Notes under the pieces: generated by a model | Database searches by the model: none | What the model was told of the DNA's origin: nothing | The model's input: only the letters and a program-made list of their open reading frames with translations | Shown: positions 42,301 through 51,900 of the stretch, piece by piece | Layout of the letters: each line of letters starts with the position of its first letter | Position numbering within the stretch: the first letter of the stretch is position 1 | Position numbers and translations under genes: made by a program | Source of the DNA: Blautia sp. | GTDB taxonomy: Bacteria; Bacillota; Clostridia; Lachnospirales; Lachnospiraceae | Direction of reading: 5' to 3' | Length of the DNA stretch: 64,000 bases | Assembly: GCA_023667395.1 (NCBI GenBank) | Contig: JAMPAC010000005.1 | Location: forward strand, 47,261-111,260

Positions 42301-42328
42301 TGATAATAGACATTATAATTTTTTTCAA
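39302..42328 (-). CDS. hybrid sensor histidine kinase with two periplasmic-binding domains and two receivers
   Basis: The start is a TTG at 42328 (LKKIIMSIIT) eight bases after AGGAGG; the ATG upstream at 42358 has no ribosome site. The 1008-residue protein has a signal helix and two tandem SBP_bac_3-type sensor domains (about 45-185 with VRVGYYDNDEPGF, and 200-420 with LTFGYTRYHLPFSG). A membrane helix at about 435-460 is followed by HisKA with the phospho-acceptor SMSHDIRTPMNAI and HATPase with DNGIGMS and GTGLGLAI. Two receiver domains end the protein (DILFVDDDE...VVDWKMPG and ALVAEDND...LMDVQMPVMNG). No Hpt domain or separate regulator is encoded nearby. The ligand is probably a small amino-acid-like molecule, from the sensor type. 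Confidence 0.9.
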   Translation of the reverse strand: MKKIIMSIITLILGSAICANVFAPLSVPVFAKESSGALAVLNNTDTYENPDSILRTNAVTVRVGYYDNDEPGFQDGFSDDVRKSGYAYDYYQMLARFAGWKYEYVYGSKEEICQMLTSGDIDIMAGAYKTDSTLADKVDFSSLDMGLDDGRYFAVSKSDPKLLDELNYAMTQIDTVSPTFTIELHQKYFNKSSDWSLTEQEEQWLQQKDTLTFGYTRYHLPFSGQDDDGNPVGLAGELIRELEEFADIEVVPVCFDYVWDMENALKDHTIDIGFPMYSDPWLAESKGLLQTKAVVTDRMMIVYHGEYSSDTTSSLAMPKMSLGLRDYLPTNYPDAAVTEYDNFQDTFDAVYNDRAGAFIAYSSIVQRQLSGYDKANELKVSYLDKTEELCLLVDQDSAVLSVILDKLINQINSEEITGTLLQYVSIDKSFTLKDFLKQYAYFIIMALAVFVALIVLTFVIYIKKARAYTRRLEQMQISLQDALDAADSANKAKTNFLSSMSHDIRTPMNAIVGMTDIAKKHTDDKEKLDDCLDKITLSSQHLLTLINDVLDISKIESGKFALNPINFSLRKTMDNLVNIVRPMIKSKEQEFDVRIHDVNYEMLYGDELRISQVFINILSNAVKYTPNGGKIILDLYEECLDGQRVRLTYVVKDNGIGMSHEYMEHMYDTFTRADDSRTNKVQGTGLGLAIVRQMVMLMNGTIDCDSELDKGTMFTVKLELPIGEDASRAYTLPPIDILFVDDDEIFLAITEDTVEEMGANAETACSGEEALELVKKRHETNSDYDIAVVDWKMPGMSGAETVQAIRSIAGTDTSIILVSAYDWSDIEDDAKNSGADGFISKPLFKSYLSERIGLAANDEDRKSDADEAGNSDLRGLNALVAEDNDINWEVIRELLDMYGIASDHAENGKEAVSMIQSADDGKYDLILMDVQMPVMNGREAAMEIRRSSRDYVKNIPIIAMTADAFAEDIEACLAAGMDGHVAKPVDMDKLCQEIRYVINNKKLLQQNT

Positions 42329-42507
42329 ATGCCTGCCCTCCTGATAGTTTATTAACATAGTGCTCGATCATTCGTTAAAATCATTCGACAAACAATCTCA
42401 ACTATAACATAATCAGACAACTTTTTCAATCACTCAAGCCTCAAAAACAGGATAAACTTATAAACAGTTATCTCGACCAACACCGATTGGTGTTACTTTG
42501 AAAAATA

Positions 42508-43041
42508 CTAAGAATTACGCTGTTTTATAGTCAATTTTCCTTTGAATTCAATACCATTTTTACACTCTCCATATCCAGCATGGACAACATCCTTTTCAAA
42601 TACCGTCAGAAGGTTATCCCAGACAGTACCGGCCACATCAATGTCCAACCCCTGGTAAGCCTCTGCCAGATCCTGGTTGATTCCATCCTGGATGCGTTTG
42701 ATATACTGCCCATAGCAGCTACAATCCCTTGGCGCCCTGCTAAAGTCAATAAAGATTACATTGTGCTGGCCGCGGTGCCTTTTGCAGTTTATCTTTTCCG
42801 CAACCGCAAGATTATGGAACATGCTGCTGTCTGAGGCTTTTCCCAAAAAGGCCCCGATCATATTGGCCATTACGCTTTTCCCAAAACGGCGCGGTCTTGT
42901 GATGCACAGATATTTCTGTCCGTCTGTTTCAACTGCATCAATAACCTCCCCCAGCAGCTGGGTCTTATCTACAAAAAACCGTGTCCCGGCTATTTGTCTC
43001 CATGTTTCAAAAGGAACCATGCTGTTTAAATATCTTCCCAT
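42508..43041 (-). pseudogene. truncated AAA-ATPase-like gene (N-terminal third)
   Basis: The 177 residues match the N-terminus of the AAA-ATPase-like/PD-(D/E)XK nuclease family found widely in gut anaerobes: VPFETWRQIAGTRFFVDKTQ, then a Walker A-type RPRRFGKSVM and VIFIDFSRA. Complete members are over 500 residues and end in a nuclease domain, which is absent. The reading frame ends in an unrelated tail (FKGKLTIKQRNS) and no continuation is found downstream. It is probably a broken remnant. Confidence 0.7.
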
Positions 43042-43303
43042 ATCCTACCCACATCCCCCTTTCCTGAAATAAACCGTTCCCTCTATCCCAAAGCATCCTT
43101 ACCGATAGAAAAACCTGCCAACACCACTGGCAACTCCTATAATATGGTCTTATTGTACCATAAAACAGACGGAAATAAAATCATTTTCGCCTGTTTTATT
43201 CTTCCCGCCATATTCTTTTATGATTTTGCTTTCAAATATTTCCTATACAAAAAAGACCAATTTCTTCCAACTCATTTTTCTCAAAACGCAATACCATTTT
43301 AAC
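43042..43303. other. intergenic A+T-rich gap, no gene seen
   Basis: No open frame with a ribosome site is present. A TACAAT box preceded by TATGG near 43150 on the minus strand could be the promoter of the truncated ATPase gene. Confidence 0.4.
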
Positions 43304-45079
43304 TCACTCCGGCAAACTGGAACTGACACACAACCCGCCCCAGCCAACCCGTGCATTGGGATACTCCGTCTCCCCTCTAAGCGGCTTCGCCCCTTTCCTT
43401 AAATACGCTTTCACTTTCTCCCCGTACAAAAACACATCATTCCCCCGCACGATCCCCCACTCCATCAAAAGCGCCGCGCTGCCGCTTACAATGGGGGTAG
43501 CAAAGGAAGTCCCCGTGACAGGGCCATAGCCGCCATAGATATCCGGCGCCAGTATATTGACCCCCGGCGCTACCAGGTCCGGCTTGGCCAATCCGGAAGT
43601 CACCACGCCCACCGTCCTCGCGGCATCCGCATAGCCCCTTCCTGAGAAGTCCGCATAGGCGTCGTATAGGCTGTTATAGGCTCCCACGGTGACCACCTTG
43701 GACGCGGTGGATGGTATGGTCAGCGTGACTTCCGGGGTAGGCCTGTAGAAGCCCGTGTTCTCGCTCCTTACCGCAGCGGATGGCAGGTATAGGTAAAAGT
43801 TCCCCGTGACCACCTCCACCGGTACCAGCCGGATCGTCCAGATGCCGCTGTCAATGTAGGGTGTCCCCACAGGCAGCAGATCCAGATAAATCTCCTGCGC
43901 CGCTGAATAAGGCAGCGGCTCCCCTATATAAACCAGGATATCCGTCCCTCCCAGCCTTAACGTATATTTCCCGCCCTCAATGCCGGGTGGCAGTTCCGCC
44001 TCCTGCCCGCCGGGAGCCCGCAAATAAATCCGGTAGACGTCGCTGTAATTTTTCCACAGCTGCACATTCAGGGATCGTTCATACTGCGCCACCGCCAGTT
44101 CCGCCTCCGCCGGGCGGTATGTCCCGCCCGCCGTCCGTTCCAGGCTGCCTGCCAGGTGTCCGCCGTTTGCCCCCTCGTTTCCGCTGCCCACACAGATCAC
44201 GGTACGCCCAATCTCGGAAACATTATCCAGGAACCGTTCCAGCAGGGAACTGCCGTCATGGGCGCCGTAGGTATTTCCGAAACTCAGGTTCACCACCAGG
44301 GGCATCTGCAGTTCCACCGCTTTATTGACCACATAAGTCATTGCTCGCATGATCTCCGTGGTACGGGGGAATCCCAGGGCATCCGCCACCCCCAGCTTCA
44401 CCACCAGAAGTTCCGCCTCCCTGGCCACGCCCCGGTATCCCGTGCTGTCACCCGCCGCGATCCCTGCCACCGCCGTCCCATGTCCGCTGGTGTCCACGCT
44501 GGGCAAAAGGGTAAACTGCTGCTGCCTGGAGCCTGCTGCCAGCGCCTCGTCGATCTGTTCCGCCGTAAATTCCACTCCCACGGAAAAGCCCTGGGGCGGG
44601 CGGCGCGTTTCGTCCGGACGCAGGGTCTGGTCCCAAAAGAAACGGATCCGGGTGTTTCCCTCGTTATCGCGGAATTCCGGCAAAGTATAGTCGATGCCGG
44701 AGTCAACCACCGCCACCAGTACGCCCCGCCCGGTAAGGTATGGGCTCCTGAATATCACCGGCTCCAGACAGGATCCCTCCGTGGGCGGTATCTGCTGGTA
44801 AAAGTATCGTTTCGGCTTCTCCACATATTCGATCTGCTCCAGTTCCACGATCAATTCCACCAACAATTCCGGCACGGTGAGTATGGCATATCCTGCAATC
44901 AGGTATTCGATCCCCACTCCCAGACTTCCCAGCGCATCCAGGCTGCCGTGATATTTCACAATCAGTTCCCAGGTGCGGGAATCACTGTTAAAACCGACGT
45001 TCAGGTCTTCCGTTTCTTCCCTGACCTCCTCCGGCGTCTGCAGGGCAAGCTGCAACAGATTTTCCAGTTTTTGGTTCAT
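43304..45079 (-). CDS. subtilisin-like serine protease (S8 family, Csp-like)
   Basis: The start is the ATG at 45079 (MNQKLENLLQ), five bases after GGAGG. The 591 residues lack a signal peptide. An N-terminal propeptide-like part (about 1-110) precedes the S8 domain with D126 in AVVDSGIDY, H200 in DTSGHGTAVAG, oxyanion N301 in GSGNEGANGG and S525 in GTSFATPIVSG. A roughly 130-residue beta-rich insertion lies between the oxyanion Asn and the Ser, as in the Csp germination proteases of Clostridia. The triad is intact, so it should be active. It stands alone between the truncated ATPase and the transporter operon. Whether it serves spore germination or another processing step cannot be told here. 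Confidence 0.88.
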   Translation of the reverse strand: MNQKLENLLQLALQTPEEVREETEDLNVGFNSDSRTWELIVKYHGSLDALGSLGVGIEYLIAGYAILTVPELLVELIVELEQIEYVEKPKRYFYQQIPPTEGSCLEPVIFRSPYLTGRGVLVAVVDSGIDYTLPEFRDNEGNTRIRFFWDQTLRPDETRRPPQGFSVGVEFTAEQIDEALAAGSRQQQFTLLPSVDTSGHGTAVAGIAAGDSTGYRGVAREAELLVVKLGVADALGFPRTTEIMRAMTYVVNKAVELQMPLVVNLSFGNTYGAHDGSSLLERFLDNVSEIGRTVICVGSGNEGANGGHLAGSLERTAGGTYRPAEAELAVAQYERSLNVQLWKNYSDVYRIYLRAPGGQEAELPPGIEGGKYTLRLGGTDILVYIGEPLPYSAAQEIYLDLLPVGTPYIDSGIWTIRLVPVEVVTGNFYLYLPSAAVRSENTGFYRPTPEVTLTIPSTASKVVTVGAYNSLYDAYADFSGRGYADAARTVGVVTSGLAKPDLVAPGVNILAPDIYGGYGPVTGTSFATPIVSGSAALLMEWGIVRGNDVFLYGEKVKAYLRKGAKPLRGETEYPNARVGWGGLCVSSSLPE

Positions 45080-45149
45080 ACTGACCTCCATGCCGTTCGT
45101 CTTTTTCCCTCTTCATAAGATATCCCCCACAGAATGTCCCTATGCCACC

Positions 45150-45914
45150 TCAGGGCAAGATTGTCAAGTGTCGATGCATTATCTCATCATAAAAGTCATC
45201 CTGATTCCCACCTTTGACACATGACCAGCCTATCTTTCCTTCATCTAAAAAATATATTTTCTTACAATAACTTGCAATATGAGGATCATGTGTCACCAAT
45301 ACAACCGCCCTATGCCCTTCGCTATTTATTTTCACAAAGCATTGCATAATGTTTAAGGCAGATGCCAAATCCAAATTACCAGTTGGCTCATCAGCAAAAA
45401 TAATTTCCGGATCATTTGACAACGCCCTTGCAATTGCAACCCTTTGTTTTTCCCCGCCAGAAAGTTCATAAATATTCTTTTTTAAAAGGTGTCCTATCCC
45501 TAAATTACGTGCATTCGTTTCAACAATCCTTTTCATATTTTTATAAGGCAGTTTATTCAACACCAACGGGAGTATTATGTTTTCCTCAACAGTTAAATGA
45601 TTCATCAGGTTAAAATCCTGAAATACAAACCCAATACGATTCCTTCGCAATTCAGCCAAATGATCGGCATTTAATTTTCGGATGTCCTTATCCCCATAAT
45701 ATATCTTTCCTCTTGTTGGTTTATCTATTGTCCCCAATATTTTCAGCAAAGTGGTCTTTCCACAGCCAGACCTCCCCATGATGCCAATGAAATCTTCTTT
45801 TTCGATATTTAAATCAATACCTTTCAGAACCGGATATTCTTTCTCTCCGTTTATTTTATTTGTTATTCCATGATTATAACTTTTTATAACCCCATCCGCT
45901 TTTACGATATGCAT
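45150..45914 (-). CDS. BceA-type ABC transporter ATPase
   Basis: The 254-residue ATPase has Walker A GRSGCGKTTLL, Q-loop VFQDFNLMNHLTVEENI, signature LSGGEKQRVAIARAL and Walker B IIFADEPTGNLD. It starts after AAAGGGGATTTAAT and overlaps the permease gene by 13 bases. It belongs to the MacB/BceA group that powers FtsX-like permeases and, in Firmicutes, usually handles bacitracin-like peptide antibiotics or their sensing. It is the last gene of a four-gene operon. Confidence 0.9.
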   Translation of the reverse strand: MHIVKADGVIKSYNHGITNKINGEKEYPVLKGIDLNIEKEDFIGIMGRSGCGKTTLLKILGTIDKPTRGKIYYGDKDIRKLNADHLAELRRNRIGFVFQDFNLMNHLTVEENIILPLVLNKLPYKNMKRIVETNARNLGIGHLLKKNIYELSGGEKQRVAIARALSNDPEIIFADEPTGNLDLASALNIMQCFVKINSEGHRAVVLVTHDPHIASYCKKIYFLDEGKIGWSCVKGGNQDDFYDEIMHRHLTILP

Positions 45915-47761
45915 ATTAAATCCCCTTTATTTTCTCTTGCTGCGTTTTTTATAATTTCTGCCAATACCATTTTCTTTACTGCCAAATAGTAAATCATGTT
46001 TATGGACAGAATGATCATCTGAAAAAGAAAATACTCCGCCAGATATTTGCTATACAGCATATTGCTATAAAACAGTTCCACCAGCATATAGAAGAAAGAC
46101 AACGCAATTGCAAAGGCAGCAGGCAGACACAATAATTGGCGGTATTCTTTTACAACAGTTTTTTGAATATCCGTTTCCGTCATTCCCAAAAACAAAAGGG
46201 TTTTACATTTGCGGACTATAAAGGGTTTATCTGCTTTTATCTTTAATGCCAAGATCCCAAAACAGGATAACTGGCAATATATCCCTAAAAACAGGCTTAT
46301 AATCTTTGTAAAAGTCATTGTTTCCTTTTCATTTCTTACAAATTCCGTTCTCCAGAAAATATTAACGTTTGGATCTGTTATATATTTATTGTACATTTCA
46401 TATTCCCTATCTAATTCTCCCTCTTTTACTATAATTTTCATGGTTGTATTTACTTCATCCATGATACTTTTCTCTGGTAAAACAACAAACTGATACAATG
46501 GCAAGGGCTGTTCAAGCCCAAATACGACCTCGTCCCATATCCCGCAAACAATAAATTCCTTTTCTCCTCCATCCTGTATCAAATATACTGCATCCGCCAT
46601 ATCAGCATCAGCCGTGGCTTCATTGATAATAACAGCCTCATTTTCATCAAGAATCAGTTCTTTACCGGTTAATTCAGAATAGCCCTTGTCAGAAATACAC
46701 ATATATTCCTTATTCGAGTACGCCACTCCACCTGCTTTTTTATAAGCTGTTACTGCTGGCAGCACCACAATATCCTCACCTAATATTTCCTTTACAACGT
46801 TCTCTGTTCTGCCATTATCCACAATTCCCACAAAGCCGTATGGGTATTCCGCACTGTCTGCATTATCCGGGGCATCTGAGAGAAACAGCCCTCCGGTAAA
46901 ATATAAAACAAGGAAATTCAACACAACCATGATAAACAGCATTTTACAATTACTTGAAAATTTATAGTAAAACTCATTTAGTGAAAGAACATGCCTAAAA
47001 TAATAACCCTTAAACACCTTTATCAGTTTTAATAAAAGGCTGCCCCCAAATGACATTAAAATATAAACGCCGCATAAGCATACCGCCATACTAAGGAAAC
47101 GGCTTGCTATATCTTTATTTTTTGTCAGATTCACAGCAAAGATAATCAAATAGAAGCCCAGGCCGCCAATGATCCATGTCCTTTCATGCTTTTTCTCCCT
47201 TTTTACCCCACGCAGCTGCATCTGCGTTAAATCCCACTTACGAAAATAGATAAAGGCAATGGCATATTCCAATACGGCCAGGATAAAACAGGTTTTTACA
47301 ACCGAACCCACAATCCATATAATATCCAGGGAAAGCAGAAGTTCTGATGAATAGCCCATCTTCCATAAAATGAGCAGAAGTATGGCTGCGACTATTCCGC
47401 CAAGCAGAATTCCAATCACCATTGAAAAAAAGGCAACCAGGAAAAATTCTCCTGAGAAAAAACGGAAAATATTTTTTCTGCTGCTCCCCAGCATAAGCAA
47501 AATGCTATAATCCCTATTCTTAGATCTGATAAAAAAACGTGTAGCGTATACCAGAAAAAGAAGCGACAGCATAAAAGCCACAGCAAAGAAAAAAAGGCAA
47601 AGTGCATGAATACCTCCCGCTTTTTGATCCAGGTTGTTTTGTATATTGATTTGATATACAGATAAAACAATTACCCAAAGAATGATCGAGAAAATAATAC
47701 TAAAAGAATAGACTATGCCATCCTTAAAATTCATATTTTTGTATATCAGTTTGAATAACAT
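45902..47761 (-). CDS. BceB/FtsX-type ABC permease
   Basis: The start is the ATG at 47761 (MLFKLIYKNM) after GGAGGATTCGT. The 619-residue protein has about ten hydrophobic segments and a large extracytoplasmic region of about 180 residues between helices 8 and 9, beginning SDAPDNADSAEY. That is the BceB layout, in which the loop detects the antibiotic complex. No BceRS two-component pair is next to it; the operon carries instead a small winged-helix regulator and a second membrane protein. Confidence 0.85.
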   Translation of the reverse strand: MLFKLIYKNMNFKDGIVYSFSIIFSIILWVIVLSVYQINIQNNLDQKAGGIHALCLFFFAVAFMLSLLFLVYATRFFIRSKNRDYSILLMLGSSRKNIFRFFSGEFFLVAFFSMVIGILLGGIVAAILLLILWKMGYSSELLLSLDIIWIVGSVVKTCFILAVLEYAIAFIYFRKWDLTQMQLRGVKREKKHERTWIIGGLGFYLIIFAVNLTKNKDIASRFLSMAVCLCGVYILMSFGGSLLLKLIKVFKGYYFRHVLSLNEFYYKFSSNCKMLFIMVVLNFLVLYFTGGLFLSDAPDNADSAEYPYGFVGIVDNGRTENVVKEILGEDIVVLPAVTAYKKAGGVAYSNKEYMCISDKGYSELTGKELILDENEAVIINEATADADMADAVYLIQDGGEKEFIVCGIWDEVVFGLEQPLPLYQFVVLPEKSIMDEVNTTMKIIVKEGELDREYEMYNKYITDPNVNIFWRTEFVRNEKETMTFTKIISLFLGIYCQLSCFGILALKIKADKPFIVRKCKTLLFLGMTETDIQKTVVKEYRQLLCLPAAFAIALSFFYMLVELFYSNMLYSKYLAEYFLFQMIILSINMIYYLAVKKMVLAEIIKNAARENKGDLICIS

Positions 47762-47801
47762 ACGAATCCTCCTGATCAAGACAGCTTATTATGACAACAC
47801 A

Positions 47802-48095
47802 TCATTCCCTGATACCCTTTAAAACTTTTTCCAATAATGTTACGTAGCCTTTAAATTCTGATAATCCCTTTTCTGTAAGTCGATATGTGCTTTGCGGTTT
47901 TCTGTTAATAAACTCTTTTTTACAGTTGATATATCCATATTCTTCCAGCTTCACAAGCTGAGCTCCAAGATTGCCCGATGTTGCGTCTGTAAGATGTTGA
48001 AGTTCCTTAAAATTTTTCTCACCCGCAACTAAAGCGGATATAATGGCAAGACGGAGTTTGTTGGTAAACGCCTCCGGTATTGAAAAAAACTCCAC
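47802..48095 (-). CDS. winged-helix transcriptional regulator
   Basis: The start is GTG and overlaps the ribosome site of the preceding gene's end. The 97 residues form a winged helix: LRLAIISALVAGEKNFKELQ, then TDATSGNLGAQLVKLEEYG and a wing with YRLTEKGLSEF. This is the HTH_34/MarR-like group of small dimeric repressors. It lies within the transporter operon and is the likely local regulator of the promoter at 48800-48828. Confidence 0.85.
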   Translation of the reverse strand: MEFFSIPEAFTNKLRLAIISALVAGEKNFKELQHLTDATSGNLGAQLVKLEEYGYINCKKEFINRKPQSTYRLTEKGLSEFKGYVTLLEKVLKGIRE

Positions 48096-48096
48096 C

Positions 48097-48759
48097 CTAT
48101 TTTTCTCCTCTCCTCTTTCTTAAATAAAATCCCATTAAGATCATGCCGACTGACAGAATCACTTTTGTAAAAACAGTAATTGCATTTATCTTCACTGCAT
48201 TTCCGTGAAAATCCGCTACTGGTACTGCCAGATCAGTTCCCGCCAAAATAAGGAAAAGAATGGTCATTGCGAGGGAAACTTTTTGTATTAATTTGTCCTG
48301 CATAACAAACCCCATAACAAAACATCCAATGATCACAAAAGTAAAACTGAAAAGCGGTTGGATAAATTGATTATTGCCTGCCCTTTCATAGCTGGCAATA
48401 TTAATAAACATACGAAATAATTCTCCTCCAACCAACAACATCCCCCAGATGTTAATAAGGCTCATACTCAATTCATTTTTAAACTGTTTCAATTTGTAAT
48501 GATAGATAAGATAAACGATAAAATATCCCATGGTTGATACAAAGCTGATCCCCCAGAAAAGCCTCCACACCGCCAGGCTGATACTCTCCATACTTTTCAT
48601 GACTTCTAACATCAGTACATACAAAAAGCAAGTAAGTATTTGTACAGCCCCAATACCAATAAAAAAATTTGACACTTTAGAAAAATCATTTTGTGTCCTG
48701 TAGAGTACCTTTTTAATTAAATTAACATCCTCAAGCGCTTCCGTGATTTTTTGACTCAT
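48097..48759 (-). CDS. six-helix membrane protein of unknown function
   Basis: The 220-residue protein starts after GGAGGAATAAAAT. A 30-residue cytoplasmic N-terminus is followed by six hydrophobic segments (such as FFIGIGAVQILTCFLYVLML and VILSVGMILMGFYL) and a basic tail RKRRGEK. It opens the BceAB operon and is one base from the regulator gene. Its role is unknown; small membrane partners of this kind often accompany regulator/ABC units. Confidence 0.75.
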   Translation of the reverse strand: MSQKITEALEDVNLIKKVLYRTQNDFSKVSNFFIGIGAVQILTCFLYVLMLEVMKSMESISLAVWRLFWGISFVSTMGYFIVYLIYHYKLKQFKNELSMSLINIWGMLLVGGELFRMFINIASYERAGNNQFIQPLFSFTFVIIGCFVMGFVMQDKLIQKVSLAMTILFLILAGTDLAVPVADFHGNAVKINAITVFTKVILSVGMILMGFYLRKRRGEK

Positions 48760-48799
48760 ATTTTATTCCTCCATACTCTATTTTTTAGACTACTCTATC

Positions 48800-48828
48800 A
48801 TTTTATACTGTGCGAGGCATTTTGTCAA
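48800..48828 (-). promoter_or_regulatory. promoter of the BceAB-type operon
   Basis: On the minus strand TTGACA (48823-48828), 17 bases, TAAAAT (48800-48805): a near-consensus SigA promoter. Just downstream TAGAGTA occurs twice 17 bases apart, a possible binding site for the winged-helix regulator. Confidence 0.8.
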
Positions 48829-48839
48829 CGATAAATTCT

Positions 48840-48905
48840 AGCCAATAACCCCCCTGCAGGCAGCGGCGCAAAGCCCACTCGGCTGGCCTGGCTCATCGCC
48901 CGCGG
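48840..48905. repeat. structured intergenic repeat (copy B of the dispersed family)
   Basis: It shares CAATAACCCC-CTGCAGGCA-CGG and GGCTCAT-GC-CGCGG-AAT with the copy at 62333-62455, with a shorter centre. It lies between two convergently read transcripts' ends and a promoter. Confidence 0.6.
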
Positions 48906-48911
48906 AAATCA

Positions 48912-48945
48912 AATGCCCACGGAGTTTCCATCCTCCGTGGGCATT
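48912..48945. terminator. strong hairpin after the DUF4132 gene
   Basis: A perfect 13-bp stem (AATGCCCACGGAG at 48912-48924 with CTCCGTGGGCATT at 48933-48945) with an 8-base loop lies 20 bases past the stop of the DUF4132 gene. The T-run after it is short, so termination is likely but not certain. Confidence 0.6.
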
Positions 48946-48965
48946 GCCCATACTGAATTATCCTT

Positions 48966-51900
48966 TTATCTTCTCCCGCGTCTCCAGTTCTCGTCCCTGT
49001 CCTTGCTGGCCGCCGTGGCTCTGGCGATCTGCCGCACGATCTCGCTGAAATACCGCTCCGGCACATCTTTCAAAAGGTACGAGTTCGCATCCTCCGCCTC
49101 GTCATACATATAATTGCCCCGCTTGATGGTGCCAGCCTCATAAAACCTGGCTTCATACACCGTCACATCATCATTGGAGCCGCCCACATAGCTGCCGGAA
49201 AAGTGGAGTTCCACTCCCAGGGAAAGATCCGGGTCTTCCCTGTAAAAGGTATAAAATCCTCCTCCGTCCTGTGTGGAGCCGCGATACCAGCCGTCTCCCA
49301 TCAGCTTTCCGGCCAGGGACAGGTCGTTGACGATGCACCCCCCGAACCTCTCCATGCACTTCTGCTTTTCTTCCTCCTTCGTCCTGCGGTAAACGACCCT
49401 GTCCAGCTGCTCGATGGGCTGGGCAATCTCATAATCCTCCAGCTGCTGTTTCCAGACCTCCAGGGATTCCTTCGAGAGTTCAATGGGATGCACCAGGCCG
49501 ATGGAAGCGTTTTCCTCCGGCAATACAAACTCATCCTCGTCCGCCGTGTTAAAGGAGCCGTCCTCCATGTAGCGGAAGCTTTCTTTCAACTTCCCGCCCT
49601 CGTAGACGCCCCAGATCAGCCCGATGGCAAACTGGTGCATGATGGGATTCTTCACGAACAGGTCTTTCCATGCCGCCGCGCTCCACCGCCGCTCGGTGGA
49701 CAGCGCCATATCCAGGCGCATCTTCTGACTGCCCACGGTGGCTTTCATCTGCTTCTTCATCTGCTTGAAGTCCTCATACGCCGCAACGGCTTTCGCCTCA
49801 TCGTCCCGTTTGCCCGGCGCGGGGAGATTTTTCAGCTTCTTGCCGTTCTCGTCGAACACTTCCACCTCAAGGGCGGTGGTGATGGTCACGGTAAAGGTTC
49901 TCTCCCCGTAATCAAAATGCCGCTCCATCTTTTCGTCAAAGCCCAGATCCGGCACGATCCTGTCCGCCAGTTCCTCCTTGGTAATCCCCAGCTGGGACGC
50001 GGCAAACTCAAGCGCTTCCTCCGCTGCGGCTTTCACCTGCTTGAACTTGAATTTCCGGGAGATCCCGTCCACGATCAGGAGCGCCTGTGGTTTGGGATTC
50101 AGGGCCAGCGCCCGCACCGCCTCCGACGCGATGGCGCCACGGGCTGCCTGGGGCCATTCCTGGATCTGATGGCGCATCTTCTCCACAATGGCGTTTCCCC
50201 CATGGATGGCAGCGGCATAGAGCACCCAGCGCTTCTTGGACTCCGCCCCTGCCTCCAGCCATTTGTCGAACAGTTCGTTCACATAGACCGCCAGTTCGTC
50301 CTCCTGAAGAGCCTCTGCCAGCAGCGCCGCGCTGGGACTGATGCCACAGGGGGACATGCCGGAATAACTTAACAGGATAGCCTGCAGATACTCCTCCGCG
50401 GCCTCCCCGCCGTCCTTTTTATGCACTTTGGAAAAGGGCGTCTCATATGCCCATGCAATGGTGCGTTTCTTATTACCCTTGTGGATCTCTTTGACCAGAT
50501 CCTCCTGGGAAATGTTCCTTTCGCCGGACTGCCCGCTCTCCGCGTTCAGCGCACTGTCAAGGAGCGCCCTGACCTTTCCGTTCTTCTCTTTCTCCAAAGC
50601 CTCCGCGAAAAGAGACGCATATTTTTCGCTGTCCCATTTTGTCAGCACGCGGACAGCCACATCCCTGTCCGCCGCCTTTTTGGAGGAGAGCAGGGCAACG
50701 ATATCTTTCTCCCAGTCCGTCTGCCGGTACAAAAGTTCCAGAAGCGCCTCTTTCACCACTTTCGCCGTATCCTGGGCAAATCGCAGGATTTCCGCCTTAT
50801 TTGCCTTGGGATCTTCCGAAAAGAGTTTCAGTCCCAGGCTTCTCCCGGCGCTGTCTGCCTCCCGGATTGCCGCCGTCATTTCCTCCCGTCTGTCCGCCAG
50901 GTATTTGCGGAAGATCTTCAGCGCAGCGTCCTCGTAGACTTTCACTCCGTCCGGCCCCAGGCAGTAGGAGGCGTCGATATCCGAATAAGCGGCCAGCTGG
51001 TATCTTAAGGGCAGTTTCTCCGAATCAGCTGCCGAAAACAGTTTGTCCACATCCTCCGCTTTCACATAATTATAACCAAACACCGAGACATACTTCTCAA
51101 ACCCTCTGCCCAGCATCAACAGGGCAATGCACTTATTGGCAAGCGCATCATATCCAAATCCCCTGCGGTAACTGTCCAGCTGTTTCCAGAAACCCTGTAC
51201 AACCCCATAACTGTTCTTTCTGTTAGGATCAAGCAGCCTGTCCCCATAGGCGCAGAACGCCGCCATATCGTCAGTCTCACCCTGCAGGTAAGCCCTCACG
51301 CTGCTGCGGGCGCTGTTTTCCGTTATTTCCACAAAGGCATCGACCAATTTCACCTGCTGTCTGGAAGCGTCGGCTTTCCGCACCTCCTCATACTTCTTTG
51401 GATCCACGTTCTGCAGAATGGACATCATGTTGTTGTAAACCTCAAAGTCCGCCTGGGACATATAGTTCAGGTACTCCTCCCTGTTGCGCCTACACTGCGC
51501 CCCCAGGACATCCAGCGCTTTCTGCTGCGCCGCCCAGCATATGTATTCCCGGGGTTCGATGCCGAATATCTCGTCATATTCCCCGATCCTTTTCACCCGA
51601 TCGCCCCGTACATCCAGAAACATCATGATATTCTGCGTGGCAAAGAGATTTGCCCTGAGGCAGATCTTCACCACGTTTTTAAGCTTCGGGGACAGAAGGT
51701 AATTCATATAACTGATACCGCCGTAAAGCTGTATCATATATTGGTTGAAACCGGATTTTGTCTTCGCCATTTTCAGTATTCTCTGATCCACCCTGTCCTC
51801 GATGACGGCATTCTTTATCTCTTTCCAATGAGCCAGTACTGCCGGATCCGTGTAGATCGTGGAAAAGCCCTCCACAATCCCATCCTCATATTCTTTCATC

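Noticed and set aside
45150-48759. A BceRS two-component pair for the BceAB-type transporter
   Set aside because: None is encoded next to it; the only regulator in the operon is a small winged-helix protein, and the hybrid histidine kinase at 39.3-42.3 kb is of another sensor type and is separated by other genes.
49203-50372. A 389-codon plus-strand open frame opposite the DUF4132 gene
   Set aside because: Composition is that of an antisense shadow (Leu/His/Gln-rich) with no start signals; the minus-strand protein has family motifs.
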